Source: CAIVVT01 sp052145115 (GTDB lineage: Bacteria; Acidobacteriota; Terriglobia; Bryobacterales; Bryobacteraceae). Taken from it: DNA of 64,000 nucleotides. Made by a program: the position numbers and the translations under genes. This document shows positions 36,201 to 45,118 of the stretch, in pieces. The notes beneath the pieces are model-generated. The model was not told where the DNA came from and did not search any database. It was given only the letters and a program-made list of their open reading frames with translations. The stretch is from contig JBKQPG010000025.1 of the NCBI GenBank assembly GCA_052145115.1, positions 62,001-126,000 of the forward strand. Reading direction: 5' to 3'. The number at the start of each line of letters is the position of its first letter. The stretch's first letter is position 1.

Positions 36201-36392
36201 TGCCGGCGGCCGCGTCCGTTGACTGCCGGCATCTGCTCATCCGGCCAGCGAATGCATCCACCCCCGCATGGGGCATCAGCCATACGTCGATCTGAGGTTG
36301 CGCAGCAGTGGCTCCCCGAAAACCATGGTTTTCAACTGCCTTTCCGTCACCAAGGCCGGGTACTCCGTCGATGTCCATGCTATACTCACTCT

Positions 36393-36638
36393 ATGAGCAA
36401 GCGACTTCAGGTGTTGCTCCCCGATTCCGAAATGTCGGACATCCGGCGCTTGGCCAAGCGTGGACATTTGACCGTGGGCGAGTGGGTCCGGCGAACCCTT
36501 CGGGACGCGCGCGCGAGCCGGCCGATGATTGACCCCGAAACCAAGTTGAAGGCGGTTCGGCGTGGCGCAAAGCACTCATTCCCCAGCGCTGACATCGAGC
36601 AGATGCTAAGTGAAATCGAGCGAGGCTACCATCGTTGA
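36393..36638 (+). CDS. vapB: RHH antitoxin of a VapBC-type pair
   Basis: An 81-residue protein with an N-terminal ribbon-helix-helix (MSKRLQVLLPDSEMSDIRRL, then LTVGEWVRRTLRDAR) and a C-terminal tail (FPSADIEQMLSEIERGY) of the kind that blocks a PIN toxin. ATG 36393 is chosen because TATACT at 36381-36386 would be a -10 box placing the transcript start at or next to the ATG, and there is no ribosome site, so a leaderless message is plausible. The stop TGA overlaps the TTG start of the toxin. It probably autorepresses the pair. Confidence 0.85.
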   Translation: MSKRLQVLLPDSEMSDIRRLAKRGHLTVGEWVRRTLRDARASRPMIDPETKLKAVRRGAKHSFPSADIEQMLSEIERGYHR

Positions 36639-37036
36639 TCTTCGTCGATTCCAATATCCCGATGTACTTGATTGGAGCGGCCCACCCGCACAAGACCGAG
36701 GCGCAGATCATTCTGGAGCGCCTGATCGCAGGCGGGGAGCGTCTCGTCACCGACGCTGAAGTGTTGCAAGAGATCCTGCATCGGTATACGGCGATTGAAA
36801 AACGTGAAGCCATCGGACCGGCGCTGCAGGTTACTTTGGACGTCGTCGACGAAGTGTTCCCCATCGAGAAAGCGGAGGTCTTGCGCGCGGGGGAGATCGC
36901 TCAGAATCCTGCGCTGCTGTCCGCCCGCGACGCCGTGCACATTGCTGTGATGGAGCGTCACGGCGTCCGGTCGATTCTGAGCTTCGACGGCGACTTCGAC
37001 CGCTGGCCGGGTCTTCAGAGAATGCACCGGATCTGA
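36635..37036 (+). CDS. vapC: PIN-domain toxin of a VapBC-type pair
   Basis: A 133-residue PIN nuclease. Acidic residues expected to hold magnesium are visible: D5 in MIFVDSN, an acidic residue in VTDAEVLQEIL (E42 or E46), the Asp in SARDAVHIAVME and the Asp in LSFDGDFDRW. It should cleave RNA, commonly tRNA or rRNA in characterised VapC toxins, when not bound by antitoxin. It starts at TTG 36635, overlapping the antitoxin stop, so translation of the toxin depends on the antitoxin frame. The RNA target cannot be predicted. Confidence 0.88.
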   Translation: MIFVDSNIPMYLIGAAHPHKTEAQIILERLIAGGERLVTDAEVLQEILHRYTAIEKREAIGPALQVTLDVVDEVFPIEKAEVLRAGEIAQNPALLSARDAVHIAVMERHGVRSILSFDGDFDRWPGLQRMHRI

Positions 37037-37095
37037 GTCGTGCATCTGGGGTATGTTCCGGCTGGAAAGCGCTGTCAGCAGAATTCCGCAAGGTG

Positions 37096-37169
37096 TGGCT
37101 CCCCGGCATGGATTCGAACCACGATTCACGGCTCCAAAGGCCGCTGTCCTACCATTAGACGACCGGGGA
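37096..37169 (-). tRNA. tRNA-Gln (anticodon TTG)
   Basis: Read on the minus strand, the acceptor stem pairs TCCCCGG with CCGGGGA, the anticodon stem is GCGGC/GCCGT with loop CTTTGGA (anticodon TTG, reading CAA), and the T arm is CGTGG-TTCGAAT-CCATG. The discriminator is G and the 3' CCA is encoded (37096-37098). The D arm (GTCTAATGGTAGGAC) is typical of glutamine tRNA. It lies 59 bases downstream of the VapC gene, on the other strand; a tRNA next to a toxin-antitoxin pair may mark a former integration site, though no integrase is present. Confidence 0.95.
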
Positions 37170-37314
37170 AAGAGGCGGGCGACTCCTCCAGTTTAACGTA
37201 TCCGCCGCCGCTCGTTGAACCGCCACTCTCTGCCCTGCGCCCAGCCGTCACGGGTGCAGCGCGCGGATCCGCAACCGGCTGCTGGCCCGCGGTGGCCGGG
37301 CTCATTCGGCCCGA

Positions 37315-38124
37315 TTAGCTGGCGCTTTCACCGCGCGTCTTGGCGTGGGGCGATTGACGCTCCATCCACAGGCGCCACGGCAGCGGCAGGCGCGTCCCGA
37401 TGGCGACGATCAACTTGTAGCGCCAGCCGGGGATCACGATCAGCTTGCGCGAGGCCAGCGCACCCAGCGATTCGCGAACCACGAAGTCGGCCGGCATCCA
37501 CAGCTGCTTCGCCACCCGGTCGCGGCCGGAGCCCAGCACGTCGTGGAACTCGGTGTACGTGAAGCCTGGGCACAGCGCCTGGACCACCACCGGAGAATGC
37601 AGCTCGTCGAGTTCGAGGCGCAGGCCCTCGGTGAAATCTCTCATCCACCCCTTGGTGGCGCAGTAGGACACCGAAGCGGGGCTGCGGAAGAAAGCAGCGA
37701 CGCTGCTGACGTTGATAATGGCCCCGCTCGAGCGCGCAATCATGGCCGGCAGCCCTGCCCGACTCAGCCGCAGCGTGGCCAGCACGTGCAGCTTGTGCAT
37801 CTCCACCTGGCGGGCATAGTCGGTCGTATGGAACCAACCGCGGGTGCCGAATCCGGCGTTGTTGACCAGCACATCGATGGGCGGACCGGTCTCCAAGCGG
37901 CGGGCCAGCTCCTCGGTCTGGGGTTCGTCGGCCAGGTCCACGCGCCAGGGCTCGACGCGGATGCCGTGGGCGCGCTCGAGCTCGCATCGCAGTTGCTCCA
38001 GCCGTGGCAGGCGTCGCGCCACCAGCAGCAGATCATAGCCCCTGGCGGCGAGCTGCCGGGCAAACTCCGCGCCCAACCCGCTGGAGGCGCCGGTCACCAC
38101 CGCGAATTGGTCTGGTTTTGGCAT
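37315..38124 (-). CDS. short-chain dehydrogenase/reductase
   Basis: A 269-residue classical SDR. The NAD(P) loop is VVTGASSGLGAEFARQ, followed by VARRLPRLEQL (suggesting NADP), NNAGFG, the catalytic Ser in INVSSVAAFF and Y-x3-K in SYCATKGW. The C-terminal part has CPGFTYTEF. It resembles the DltE/YqjQ-type oxidoreductases. The start is placed at ATG 38122-38124, directly before the Rossmann strand; in-frame ATGs at 38148 and 38181 are alternatives, none with a strong ribosome site. The substrate is unknown. It is on the strand opposite to the PEP-CTERM gene. Confidence 0.88.
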   Translation of the reverse strand: MPKPDQFAVVTGASSGLGAEFARQLAARGYDLLLVARRLPRLEQLRCELERAHGIRVEPWRVDLADEPQTEELARRLETGPPIDVLVNNAGFGTRGWFHTTDYARQVEMHKLHVLATLRLSRAGLPAMIARSSGAIINVSSVAAFFRSPASVSYCATKGWMRDFTEGLRLELDELHSPVVVQALCPGFTYTEFHDVLGSGRDRVAKQLWMPADFVVRESLGALASRKLIVIPGWRYKLIVAIGTRLPLPWRLWMERQSPHAKTRGESAS

Positions 38125-38377
38125 GCGAGAATTCCCGTTGGATCCCATCGTAACCCGGTCCACAGGCCGCGCGCTGAGCACTCAGCCGCCCAAAACTGGC
38201 GGCAAACAGTCGGATTGGAAGTTGCTGGCAGGTATTGCAATTCCGTTCGTCTGGTATTATCCTATCCGAAGCGTACTGGTACTTTAGGGGCATGGTGTCG
38301 CTGGCAATCGGGTAGTACACTGCTATGGAGTGAGGAGTACCAGCACAGCGGTTGTGCTGCGGCAGAGGAGAAGGCCG

Positions 38378-39124
38378 GTGAGGGAATTGATAATTCGGGC
38401 AGCGGCGGTTCTGACTTTCCTGTGCGCCGCGGCGACGGCCGGTACGATCGCCTATGACAACACTTGCCCCAGTGCGTCCTGCGCACCAAACCAGAACTTC
38501 GGGAATTCGCTCGGCTTGGACTTCGAGGTCAATTCGCAGACTGACGTTCTGGCGCTGGGCATGTATGACGGCGGAAATGACTCATTCCAGTCCATTTTTG
38601 CCGGAGTGGACGGTTCATCCGGCATCACTGTCCTGATCTACCAGATCGCTTCTCCCGGATGCGCCTCGCTCGCGGCCTGCGCCCCGTCATTAGTGACCAG
38701 CGTCCATTTTGACCCCAGTCAATTCGTCTCCGGCAATTATCCCGGCGCCCAGCAAATCGACGCCGAGGACTTCCTCTATCTGTCGAGTCCGGCGGTACTG
38801 CAGCCCGGCTACTATAGCATCGTGACGTGGAACGATTGGGACTGGGACGCCAACGGTGGCGGTAACCCGTGGACGACTCTGAACGACGGTGGCGGCGTGA
38901 TCACATTTGATGGCAGCGGGCGCTTCGATCCTACGGGAGCTTGTCCTTATACGCTGGGGTGCCCGGCGACGTTTGATTTTCCGATCACGGTGGACGGCGG
39001 CCCGGACGACCGCTACATGGCTGGTTCGTTCATCTTCGGCAACACTCCCGAGCCATCCACGATGGGGCTGATAGGCGCCGGCCTGATCGGTGTATGGGCC
39101 CTTCGTCGGCGGCGCCGCGCCTAG
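38378..39124 (+). CDS. PEP-CTERM sorting-domain protein
   Basis: A 248-residue exported protein. GTG 38378 is chosen because GAGGAG lies about nine bases upstream and it gives a compact signal peptide (VRELIIRAAAVLTFLCAAAT). The C-terminus is a textbook PEP-CTERM signal: EPSTMGLIGAGLIGVWALRR, that is PEP, a hydrophobic helix and an Arg cluster. The middle is a beta-rich domain with paired Cys residues (CPSASC, CASLAAC and CPYTLGC). Such proteins are processed by an exosortase and exported to the surface with a polysaccharide matrix. No exosortase gene is in the window. A strong terminator follows. Confidence 0.88.
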   Translation: MRELIIRAAAVLTFLCAAATAGTIAYDNTCPSASCAPNQNFGNSLGLDFEVNSQTDVLALGMYDGGNDSFQSIFAGVDGSSGITVLIYQIASPGCASLAACAPSLVTSVHFDPSQFVSGNYPGAQQIDAEDFLYLSSPAVLQPGYYSIVTWNDWDWDANGGGNPWTTLNDGGGVITFDGSGRFDPTGACPYTLGCPATFDFPITVDGGPDDRYMAGSFIFGNTPEPSTMGLIGAGLIGVWALRRRRRA

Positions 39125-39144
39125 GGCCTGTGCATTCGGACAAC

Positions 39145-39173
39145 AAAGGGCCACCCCGTGGGGTGGCCCTTTT
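39145..39173. terminator. rho-independent terminator after the PEP-CTERM gene
   Basis: AAAGGGCCACCCC (39145-39157) pairs with GGGGTGGCCCTTT (39160-39172) in a 13-bp stem with a very tight loop, 20 bases after the stop codon and followed by T. The flanking A and T tracts let it work in either direction. Confidence 0.85.
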
Positions 39174-39452
39174 GCTTTGGAAGACACAGATTCGGTTTCG
39201 GCGCCTTCCTGAACTGCGCTGGTTCAGCTCCAACCACCCCGATCCAGCCCATCTTCAGCCGCGACAGTCTCGTGGGGCGGCCAGTCGCAACCGTGTCCCG
39301 CTTTCCTGCCGGCGCTCGTCGCACCCTCCCGTTCGCGTCGCAATGCCTGGGTTTCGCTTGACGCCCGGGAGTATGCTCAAGGTGGCCGGTCGCATTCACG
39401 GCGCGCCGGTTACGCTCTTTGAAAAGCGAATATTCAGCCAATAATACATCGA

Positions 39453-39513
39453 ACGATAGCCCAGCAAACCACTGATTCTACAAGCAGAAGTCGATATTTG
39501 GCTTTGTTCCTCA
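39453..39513 (+). repeat. diverged 61-base direct repeat, copy 1
   Basis: Starts ACGATAGCC and ends TTTGGCTTTGTTCCTCA. It aligns without gaps to copy 2 at 39706-39766: the first nine bases and the last 17 bases are identical, the 24-base right end differs at only a few positions, and an 11-base segment in the middle is unrelated. Confidence 0.75.
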
Positions 39514-39705
39514 CTTTTTGTTTTTTGCCCTGCCGAGCTGTTCCCCCGGGCCTTGACGCCCCATCGTCTTCACCCCGGTTCAGCACATTCCCGGCGCCCC
39601 TCATTGCCCGCTCGGCGCCCGAACCGGGCTGTGGCCAGCTAAGCACCTGAAACACCTAGTCTCCGCTTTCCTTGAACCCTGGGGACTCACCAACAAATCT
39701 ATCCT

Positions 39706-39766
39706 ACGATAGCCTTTTAAGTTATTGATCCTAAGAGTCAAACTCGACATTTGGCTTTGTTCCTCA
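39706..39766 (+). repeat. diverged 61-base direct repeat, copy 2
   Basis: Same orientation and length as the copy at 39453-39513, separated from it by 192 bases. The conserved parts are ACGATAGCC, TGAT-CTA and the right-hand end CATTTGGCTTTGTTCCTCA. Conservation at both ends with a variable centre suggests a folded or protein-bound element. Confidence 0.75.
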
Positions 39767-39906
39767 TGATTCAGTGATACTGATTTAAAATTCATAGTTA
39801 TAGTAGATTTTCTAATGAACTGATGTTTGGCGGCACAGCCCTCGGAAGACTTCGGCCGCGGCCGCGAACGCGCACTGCGACGCCTGCGCGGACCCTGTGG
39901 CGGCCA

Positions 39907-42900
39907 TCAACCCGTGGAGTCACCAGGCGGACTCGCCGCTTGGGGCGCATTCACAGCTTCCGGCGGCCGGCCGCCGGATTCGACGGCGGCGAACAGTTCG
40001 CCCGGTTCGAATGGCTTACCAACCAGGCCATCCATCCCCGCGGCCAGGCACTCCTCGCGCATGGCCTGCAACGCCTGCGCGGTCAGGGCGAACATCGGCG
40101 TGTGGCGGCCGGAGTCGGCCTCGGCGGCGCGAATCCGGCGCGCCACCTCGAAGCCGTTCATCGGCGGTATCTGGACGTCGATCAGAATGGCGTCGAAACT
40201 CGCTTCGGCAGCGCGCATCACGGCCGAAGAGCCATCCTCGGCGATGCCGACCCGATGGCCTCGCTGTCCGAGCAGGGCCGCGGCCACGCGCTGATTGAGG
40301 GCGTTGTGCTCCACCAGCAGGACGCTCAGGCCGCGCCCGGCGGGGAGAGAGGCGCCGCCTGTGACAGGCTGCTCTGACGAGCCCGCGGCAGGTGCGATAC
40401 GGCGCACCGGGATGGTAAAGCGAAACGCACTGCCCGCCCCCGGTTCGCTTTCGACCGATATCCGGCCGCCCATCAGGCCCGCCAGCCGCGAGGAGATGGC
40501 CAGGCCCAGGCCGGTCGTGCCGAGACCCAGAATGGCGGGCTCGTCCCCGCGCGAAAAGCACTCGCTGATCGCGTCGCGGCGCTCGGCGGGGATGCCAATG
40601 CCGGTGTCGACGACAGCGCAGCACAACTCCACGGCATCGTCATCCAGCTGACGCCAGGAAACCTCCACCCGGACGCCCCCGCGCTCCGTGAAACTCACGC
40701 CATTGGCTATCAGATTGAGCAGGACCTGGCGGAAGCGGTTGGCGTCGCCGATGACGAACTCGGGCGTTTGGGCAGCGAATTCCCAGGTCAGGGAGAGGCC
40801 TTTCCTGGCGGCCTCTGGAAGGGAGTGGCGGCAGGCGCCGCCCACGGCGTGGACGACGGCGAACGATGCGGCGTGGATCTCCAGGCGGCCGGCCTCGATT
40901 TCAGTGAACTCGAGGAGGTTGTTGAGCAGGGTGCGCAGCGCGTCGGAAGAGGATCTGATGCTGCCCAGGAGATCTCGCTGCTGGGGGTCCGAGGGTGCGG
41001 CCAGTAGCCTGCCGGTGGCGTCGACGATGCCACTCATGGCTTGTCGGACCGCGTCACTGACCCGCGCCAGGAACTCGCCCCGGGCCTGGTCCGCAGCCTC
41101 GGCACGGGCCTTCCCGTGTGCAGCCAGGGCGGTTTGGCGCTGCAGTTCAGAACCTTGTTCGCGCAGTTCGGCGGTGCGCTGTTCCACGGCGTTCTCGAGC
41201 GACTGGCGCACGGCGTCCTCGTCGCGCTCGCGTTTTAGCAGCAGCAGGATGCTCAGCCCGAGGGGCAGCAGGATGACCGGGATCCGGAACCACCACGACT
41301 GCCACCACAGGGGCAAAATCTCGAATCCGAAAGTGGCCGGTAGCGCGCTCCACTGGCCCGCGGCCAGGCGGGCCGCGACCTCCAGTCGGTAGGAGCCCGG
41401 AGCAAGCCCGGAAAACTGGATCTCCCGCAGGCTGGTTTCGCGCCACTCCGCGGAGAGCGGAGCGAGCCGGTAGCGGAACATGACGCCGCCGGGGTGGGTG
41501 AAAGCGGGGACCGAGTAGCGGGCCGTCAGCGTGTTGGAGCGGGCCTCGACGGAGGCGCCGGCGGACGGGGCGAACTCAGTGCGGCCGAGCTGCAGCGCCG
41601 TGAAAACGACCTCCGGAGGCCCGGCGCTGTTTCCCCTGCCGGATGGGCTGAAACGGGAGAGCCCCGCCCGCGTGCCGATCCACACTGAGCCGTCGGGCGC
41701 GACACTCAGGGCGTGCAGGCCGCAGTCGTCCCAGACGAGTCCGTCGCCGTGGTCGTAATGGCTCCAGCTATCGCCATCCCAAAAGAACGCGCCCTGTTCC
41801 GTGCCCGCCCAGAGGCGGCCCAGCGCATCCGTCGCAAGAGCATACGACATGCCGCCGGTGAACCCCTGAGCGGGGCCGAAATGCGTCATGCGCAGTTCCG
41901 GGCCCTGGATCCGCGTGATGGTGCTGGTAGACGCGTAGCCGACCCAAACATCCCCGAAGCGGGAAACGGCCGTGGAGACAATACTGTCCTCGGCCAGGCC
42001 GTCGGCCGTACTCAGGCGCCGGCACTGGTTTGCGGTGAGATGAAACAGCCCCTCCACGGTTCCGATCCACAGGTCCCCCTCGAGCGCTTCGGCCACCGAC
42101 CACACGCGAATGGCGGGAATCTCCGCGATCCGCGTGAAACGGCCACGCGCCGGGCCGGTCGCGAACAGGCCTCTTTCCGTGCCTGCCCAGACGCGGCCGG
42201 TGTGGTCGATTTCCAACGCCTCAGGCGAGTCGGCGAGCAGGCCCAGCACGTCGCCAAACCACTGCACGCGGCCACTCGCAGGATCGAACACCGCCGCGCC
42301 ACGGCCTTCGGTGCCAACCCACAACTTGCCGTCAGGCGCGCGCCGGACCGAATGCGCGGGCACGGCGCCCAGGCGCTGAATTCGCTCCCACTGCCAGTCG
42401 TCGCCGCTCTGGCGGCCGCGGAACAGCCCGCCTTCGGTTCCCACCCACACCAGGCTGCCGCTGAGCGGCAGAATCTCGTAGACCCGGTCACTGGTCAGCC
42501 CGCTCCGGGCCTGAAAGGCTTCCCACTCCCCGTAGCCCAGCCAGCGGGCCAGGCCGTGTCCCGCGTAGCCCAGCCACACCGAACCTTCCCGGTCCTGAAG
42601 CACCGCCTCGATGGGCGGATTCAGTCCGGCGTGCGGCCCTGCCATGCGGAAGCGGCCGGCATTCTGGATGGCCAGGCCGGCGGTTGTGGGAACCAGCAGC
42701 CGCCCCTGCCGGTCCACGGCCAGGTTGCGGCCGATGGAAGGCCCGTTCAGCGCGGAGGTGGCCTGTTCGAAGCGGCCAGAACCCTGATGCAGCACCGCCA
42801 GCTCGCGGCCGCTGGCGGCCCACAGATCGCCTTGCCCATCGCGAACGATGCTGACCCAGTCTGACGGCGGCAGTCCCTCGGCTTGGCCGAACCGGGTCAC

Positions 42901-43542
42901 GGTGTCGTGTTCCAGCCGGCACACAGCCTGGTCGCAGCGGAACCAGACTGCATCGTGGTCGGCGAACAGGGCGCCGAAAAGAGGATCCTGAACCCCGGCG
43001 GGCACTGGGAGAAGGCGCAACCGGAAACCCGCACCGGCTTCGAGAGTGGCCACGGCCAAGCCCTTATCGGTGGCGATGAAGGTGTGCCCGGCGCCGTCGG
43101 AGACCACTCCCTGCCAGGGGCTGACGCCGCTTGCCCCGGGCATTTTGACTGCCACGAAGCGATTTCCCCGGTTCTGGAACAGCCCGGCGGAGGATCCGAC
43201 CAGGACACCGCCGTCCGGAGCTTCCCCGATCGAGGCGCCCGGCGTTCGAGGCAGCCCCTGTTTCGGTCCAAAGCGTTGGAATTGTTGGCCGTCAAAACGG
43301 AACACGCCATTCTCCGTAGCGACCCACAGGAATCCGGCGTGGTCCTGGAACAGGCCCCGGACCACGAGGCTGGTAAGCCCTTGCTCGCCGCCGTAGTCAT
43401 GAAAGTTGTACTGTTGAGCGCTGAGGATCGGGATCAGCGCGAGGGCGGCCAAGAGCAGCTCGAAGATGGAAGCGCGCGCAGCGCAGTCCTTTCGGCGGGG
43501 CGCCCGGAACGCCGGAGTGCGGTCAAACAGGGCCTTCAGCAC
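39907..43542 (-). CDS. hybrid sensor protein with regulator-propeller, degenerate kinase core and receiver
   Basis: A 1211-residue protein. Order: N-terminal hydrophobic segment (about 25-42), two-component regulator propeller repeats to about 640 (for example VRGLFQDHAGFLWVATENGV), a Y_Y_Y domain near 660-740 (YRLAPLSAEWRET), a membrane helix near 750-772, a short coiled coil, a HisKA-like helix pair, an HATPase domain (VVDTGIGIPAERRD, then GLGLAISSRLAGLMGGRI) and a receiver with D1122 in ILIDVQIPPMNG. The H-box reads FLARVSDAVRQAMSG, with D830 where the phosphorylated His should be. The receiver's first acidic pair is also changed (VEHN). The start is GTG 43542 with an AGGTG site. It probably senses an external polymer but cannot autophosphorylate in the normal way. 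Confidence 0.88.
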   Translation of the reverse strand: MLKALFDRTPAFRAPRRKDCAARASIFELLLAALALIPILSAQQYNFHDYGGEQGLTSLVVRGLFQDHAGFLWVATENGVFRFDGQQFQRFGPKQGLPRTPGASIGEAPDGGVLVGSSAGLFQNRGNRFVAVKMPGASGVSPWQGVVSDGAGHTFIATDKGLAVATLEAGAGFRLRLLPVPAGVQDPLFGALFADHDAVWFRCDQAVCRLEHDTVTRFGQAEGLPPSDWVSIVRDGQGDLWAASGRELAVLHQGSGRFEQATSALNGPSIGRNLAVDRQGRLLVPTTAGLAIQNAGRFRMAGPHAGLNPPIEAVLQDREGSVWLGYAGHGLARWLGYGEWEAFQARSGLTSDRVYEILPLSGSLVWVGTEGGLFRGRQSGDDWQWERIQRLGAVPAHSVRRAPDGKLWVGTEGRGAAVFDPASGRVQWFGDVLGLLADSPEALEIDHTGRVWAGTERGLFATGPARGRFTRIAEIPAIRVWSVAEALEGDLWIGTVEGLFHLTANQCRRLSTADGLAEDSIVSTAVSRFGDVWVGYASTSTITRIQGPELRMTHFGPAQGFTGGMSYALATDALGRLWAGTEQGAFFWDGDSWSHYDHGDGLVWDDCGLHALSVAPDGSVWIGTRAGLSRFSPSGRGNSAGPPEVVFTALQLGRTEFAPSAGASVEARSNTLTARYSVPAFTHPGGVMFRYRLAPLSAEWRETSLREIQFSGLAPGSYRLEVAARLAAGQWSALPATFGFEILPLWWQSWWFRIPVILLPLGLSILLLLKRERDEDAVRQSLENAVEQRTAELREQGSELQRQTALAAHGKARAEAADQARGEFLARVSDAVRQAMSGIVDATGRLLAAPSDPQQRDLLGSIRSSSDALRTLLNNLLEFTEIEAGRLEIHAASFAVVHAVGGACRHSLPEAARKGLSLTWEFAAQTPEFVIGDANRFRQVLLNLIANGVSFTERGGVRVEVSWRQLDDDAVELCCAVVDTGIGIPAERRDAISECFSRGDEPAILGLGTTGLGLAISSRLAGLMGGRISVESEPGAGSAFRFTIPVRRIAPAAGSSEQPVTGGASLPAGRGLSVLLVEHNALNQRVAAALLGQRGHRVGIAEDGSSAVMRAAEASFDAILIDVQIPPMNGFEVARRIRAAEADSGRHTPMFALTAQALQAMREECLAAGMDGLVGKPFEPGELFAAVESGGRPPEAVNAPQAASPPGDSTG

Positions 43543-43819
43543 AATTCACCTCGGCCGTAGCCGGAACAGGACCGGATCGTGATGGATTCCCCCGGACAAG
43601 GGCATCGATTCATGCACCGGCCACGGCAGACCCGCGGCCGGGATGGGCTGGAGGTCCAGCGCCGATACCCGCAGCAGTTGACATTGTACACAATCGCTGC
43701 CGCCGCCTTGGAGCGGCATGCGATTCACTCTGGCAAACGCGCCCGAGAACATCCCCAGCGGCCACGCGCAGATGCAGTTCTCCTCACATCCGGCATGGGG
43801 GAGAGGATTTGATCAACCG

Positions 43820-44989
43820 TCACTGGCCATTGCACTGGGGAGGCGGCGTCAGCGTGACCGTCTGAAGAATTCCGCCGCTCTGGGCCTCGAGCGTGAAAAA
43901 CTCTCCCGGCGCGAGCCAGCTGACCGTCGCGCTGGTAACAGAACCGTTGGCATCAACAATCGGTCCGCTGGTCATAGGCTCGTACTTCGCCGCGCCGATG
44001 TGAACATAGACGATCCACGGGACGCTGGCGCTGGCGGTGATGGTTCCCGTGTAATCGCCCTGGCAGGACGTCGGAGAGTCCACCGACAGGTAAGCTACCG
44101 GGCCGGCGGGGGGCGTTGCGGCCGGGAAGGCCGACCAGGGAGTCGTGACAATCGCGCCATTCGGGGCAATGTCCTGCCGCAGCACGGCGATGCCGAAATT
44201 CTGGCTGGCAGTGGCCGAGAAGAAACCCTGGAGCAAGCCCTTCGTGCCCACACTGTTCGAGTAGCTCAGGAAGTTCACGCCAGGGAAGATCTCGGTGAGT
44301 AAGCCCGAAACGCGTCCCAGCGGCAGGATCACGAACTGCTTCGTTCCGATGGGCGGACGCGCGCCTGCGCCGGACTGGCCATCATAAGCGTTCAAGGTGA
44401 CGCTGATCGACGCGTTGGCGGAGGGGTTGCTGAGGATGATGGACTCGTCCACCAACCGCTCCTCGTCGATCGCGCCGGCGTAAGAAGCGCTAACCGCCGG
44501 TACCAGGAGCCCCGGGTCAGTCAATGCCGTGGAGGACAGCAGATTGCCTTGGGCATCGATGTGTTGGACGACCGCAGTGATCGCGAAGCCGCCCGCGGAG
44601 AGGAGTTGGATTGTGATCGGGCTGGCGGCTGAAGTTGGGCTCAGACCGGTCAAAACGATGCGCTCGTCGCCATCCGCCATAACGGAATTCCCAGCCCACA
44701 CGCAATACGTTGAGAAAGTGCCATCAGCGAGCGTGCAGGTGACGTCGGCGGGAGTGCCGTCCGGGTTGAGCAACGCCACCACAGCGGCATTCTGAGTGCC
44801 GGCGGACACATTGACGAACCACAGGATCGTCTGCCACGCGGAACCGTCCACTTCAACGCCCACTTGAGCGCCAGTGATGTTATAGGTTCCGGCCGCGGGC
44901 AGCCCCTGACCCCACGCCACGGGCAGACAGAGAACCACGAGGGCAGCCATCACCCCGAGCAGCCGAACACTCTTAAGATTGCTGGGCAT
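43820..44989 (-). CDS. secreted protein of unknown function
   Basis: A 389-residue exported protein. ATG 44987-44989 is chosen because AAAGGAGG lies eight bases upstream and it starts a signal peptide (MPSNLKSVRLLGVMAALVVL...AWG). The rest is Ser/Thr/Gly-rich beta sequence with several strands in the style of immunoglobulin-like or BACON-like domains (TGAQVGVEVDGSAWQTILWF; FTLEAQSGGILQTVTLTPPP near the end). Cys residues occur in pairs (DVTCTLADGTFSTYC). I recognise no catalytic motif. It resembles the secreted Acidobacteria proteins often found alone or near TIGR03437 proteins. Confidence 0.8.
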   Translation of the reverse strand: MPSNLKSVRLLGVMAALVVLCLPVAWGQGLPAAGTYNITGAQVGVEVDGSAWQTILWFVNVSAGTQNAAVVALLNPDGTPADVTCTLADGTFSTYCVWAGNSVMADGDERIVLTGLSPTSAASPITIQLLSAGGFAITAVVQHIDAQGNLLSSTALTDPGLLVPAVSASYAGAIDEERLVDESIILSNPSANASISVTLNAYDGQSGAGARPPIGTKQFVILPLGRVSGLLTEIFPGVNFLSYSNSVGTKGLLQGFFSATASQNFGIAVLRQDIAPNGAIVTTPWSAFPAATPPAGPVAYLSVDSPTSCQGDYTGTITASASVPWIVYVHIGAAKYEPMTSGPIVDANGSVTSATVSWLAPGEFFTLEAQSGGILQTVTLTPPPQCNGQ

Positions 44990-45118
44990 GAACCCGGCCT
45001 CCTTTGCAAAGCTGTATTTCGGATTCCATTCTACAGCAAAGGCTGGGAGTTGCAAGGGGTGAGGAGACGCAGCATTCCCGTCGATAGCCGTATGATGCCG
45101 TGAGAGAATAGGGGGTTT

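Larger units (their letters stand above)
39174..39906. other. gene-free stretch with a diverged repeat pair
   Basis: About 730 bases between the terminator and the convergent end of the hybrid sensor gene. The first 250 bases are GC-rich without a recognisable product. From about 39430 the base composition drops and two related 61-base copies occur (see the repeat entries). The last 140 bases before 39906 are AT-rich up to about 39820. No tRNA, integrase or transposase was found. The stretch could encode a small RNA or be the remains of a mobile element. Confidence 0.5.

Noticed and set aside
36201..36392. N-terminal extension of the antitoxin to position 36219
   Set aside because: The extension has no RHH-like sequence and would ignore the -10 box and the natural start at 36393.
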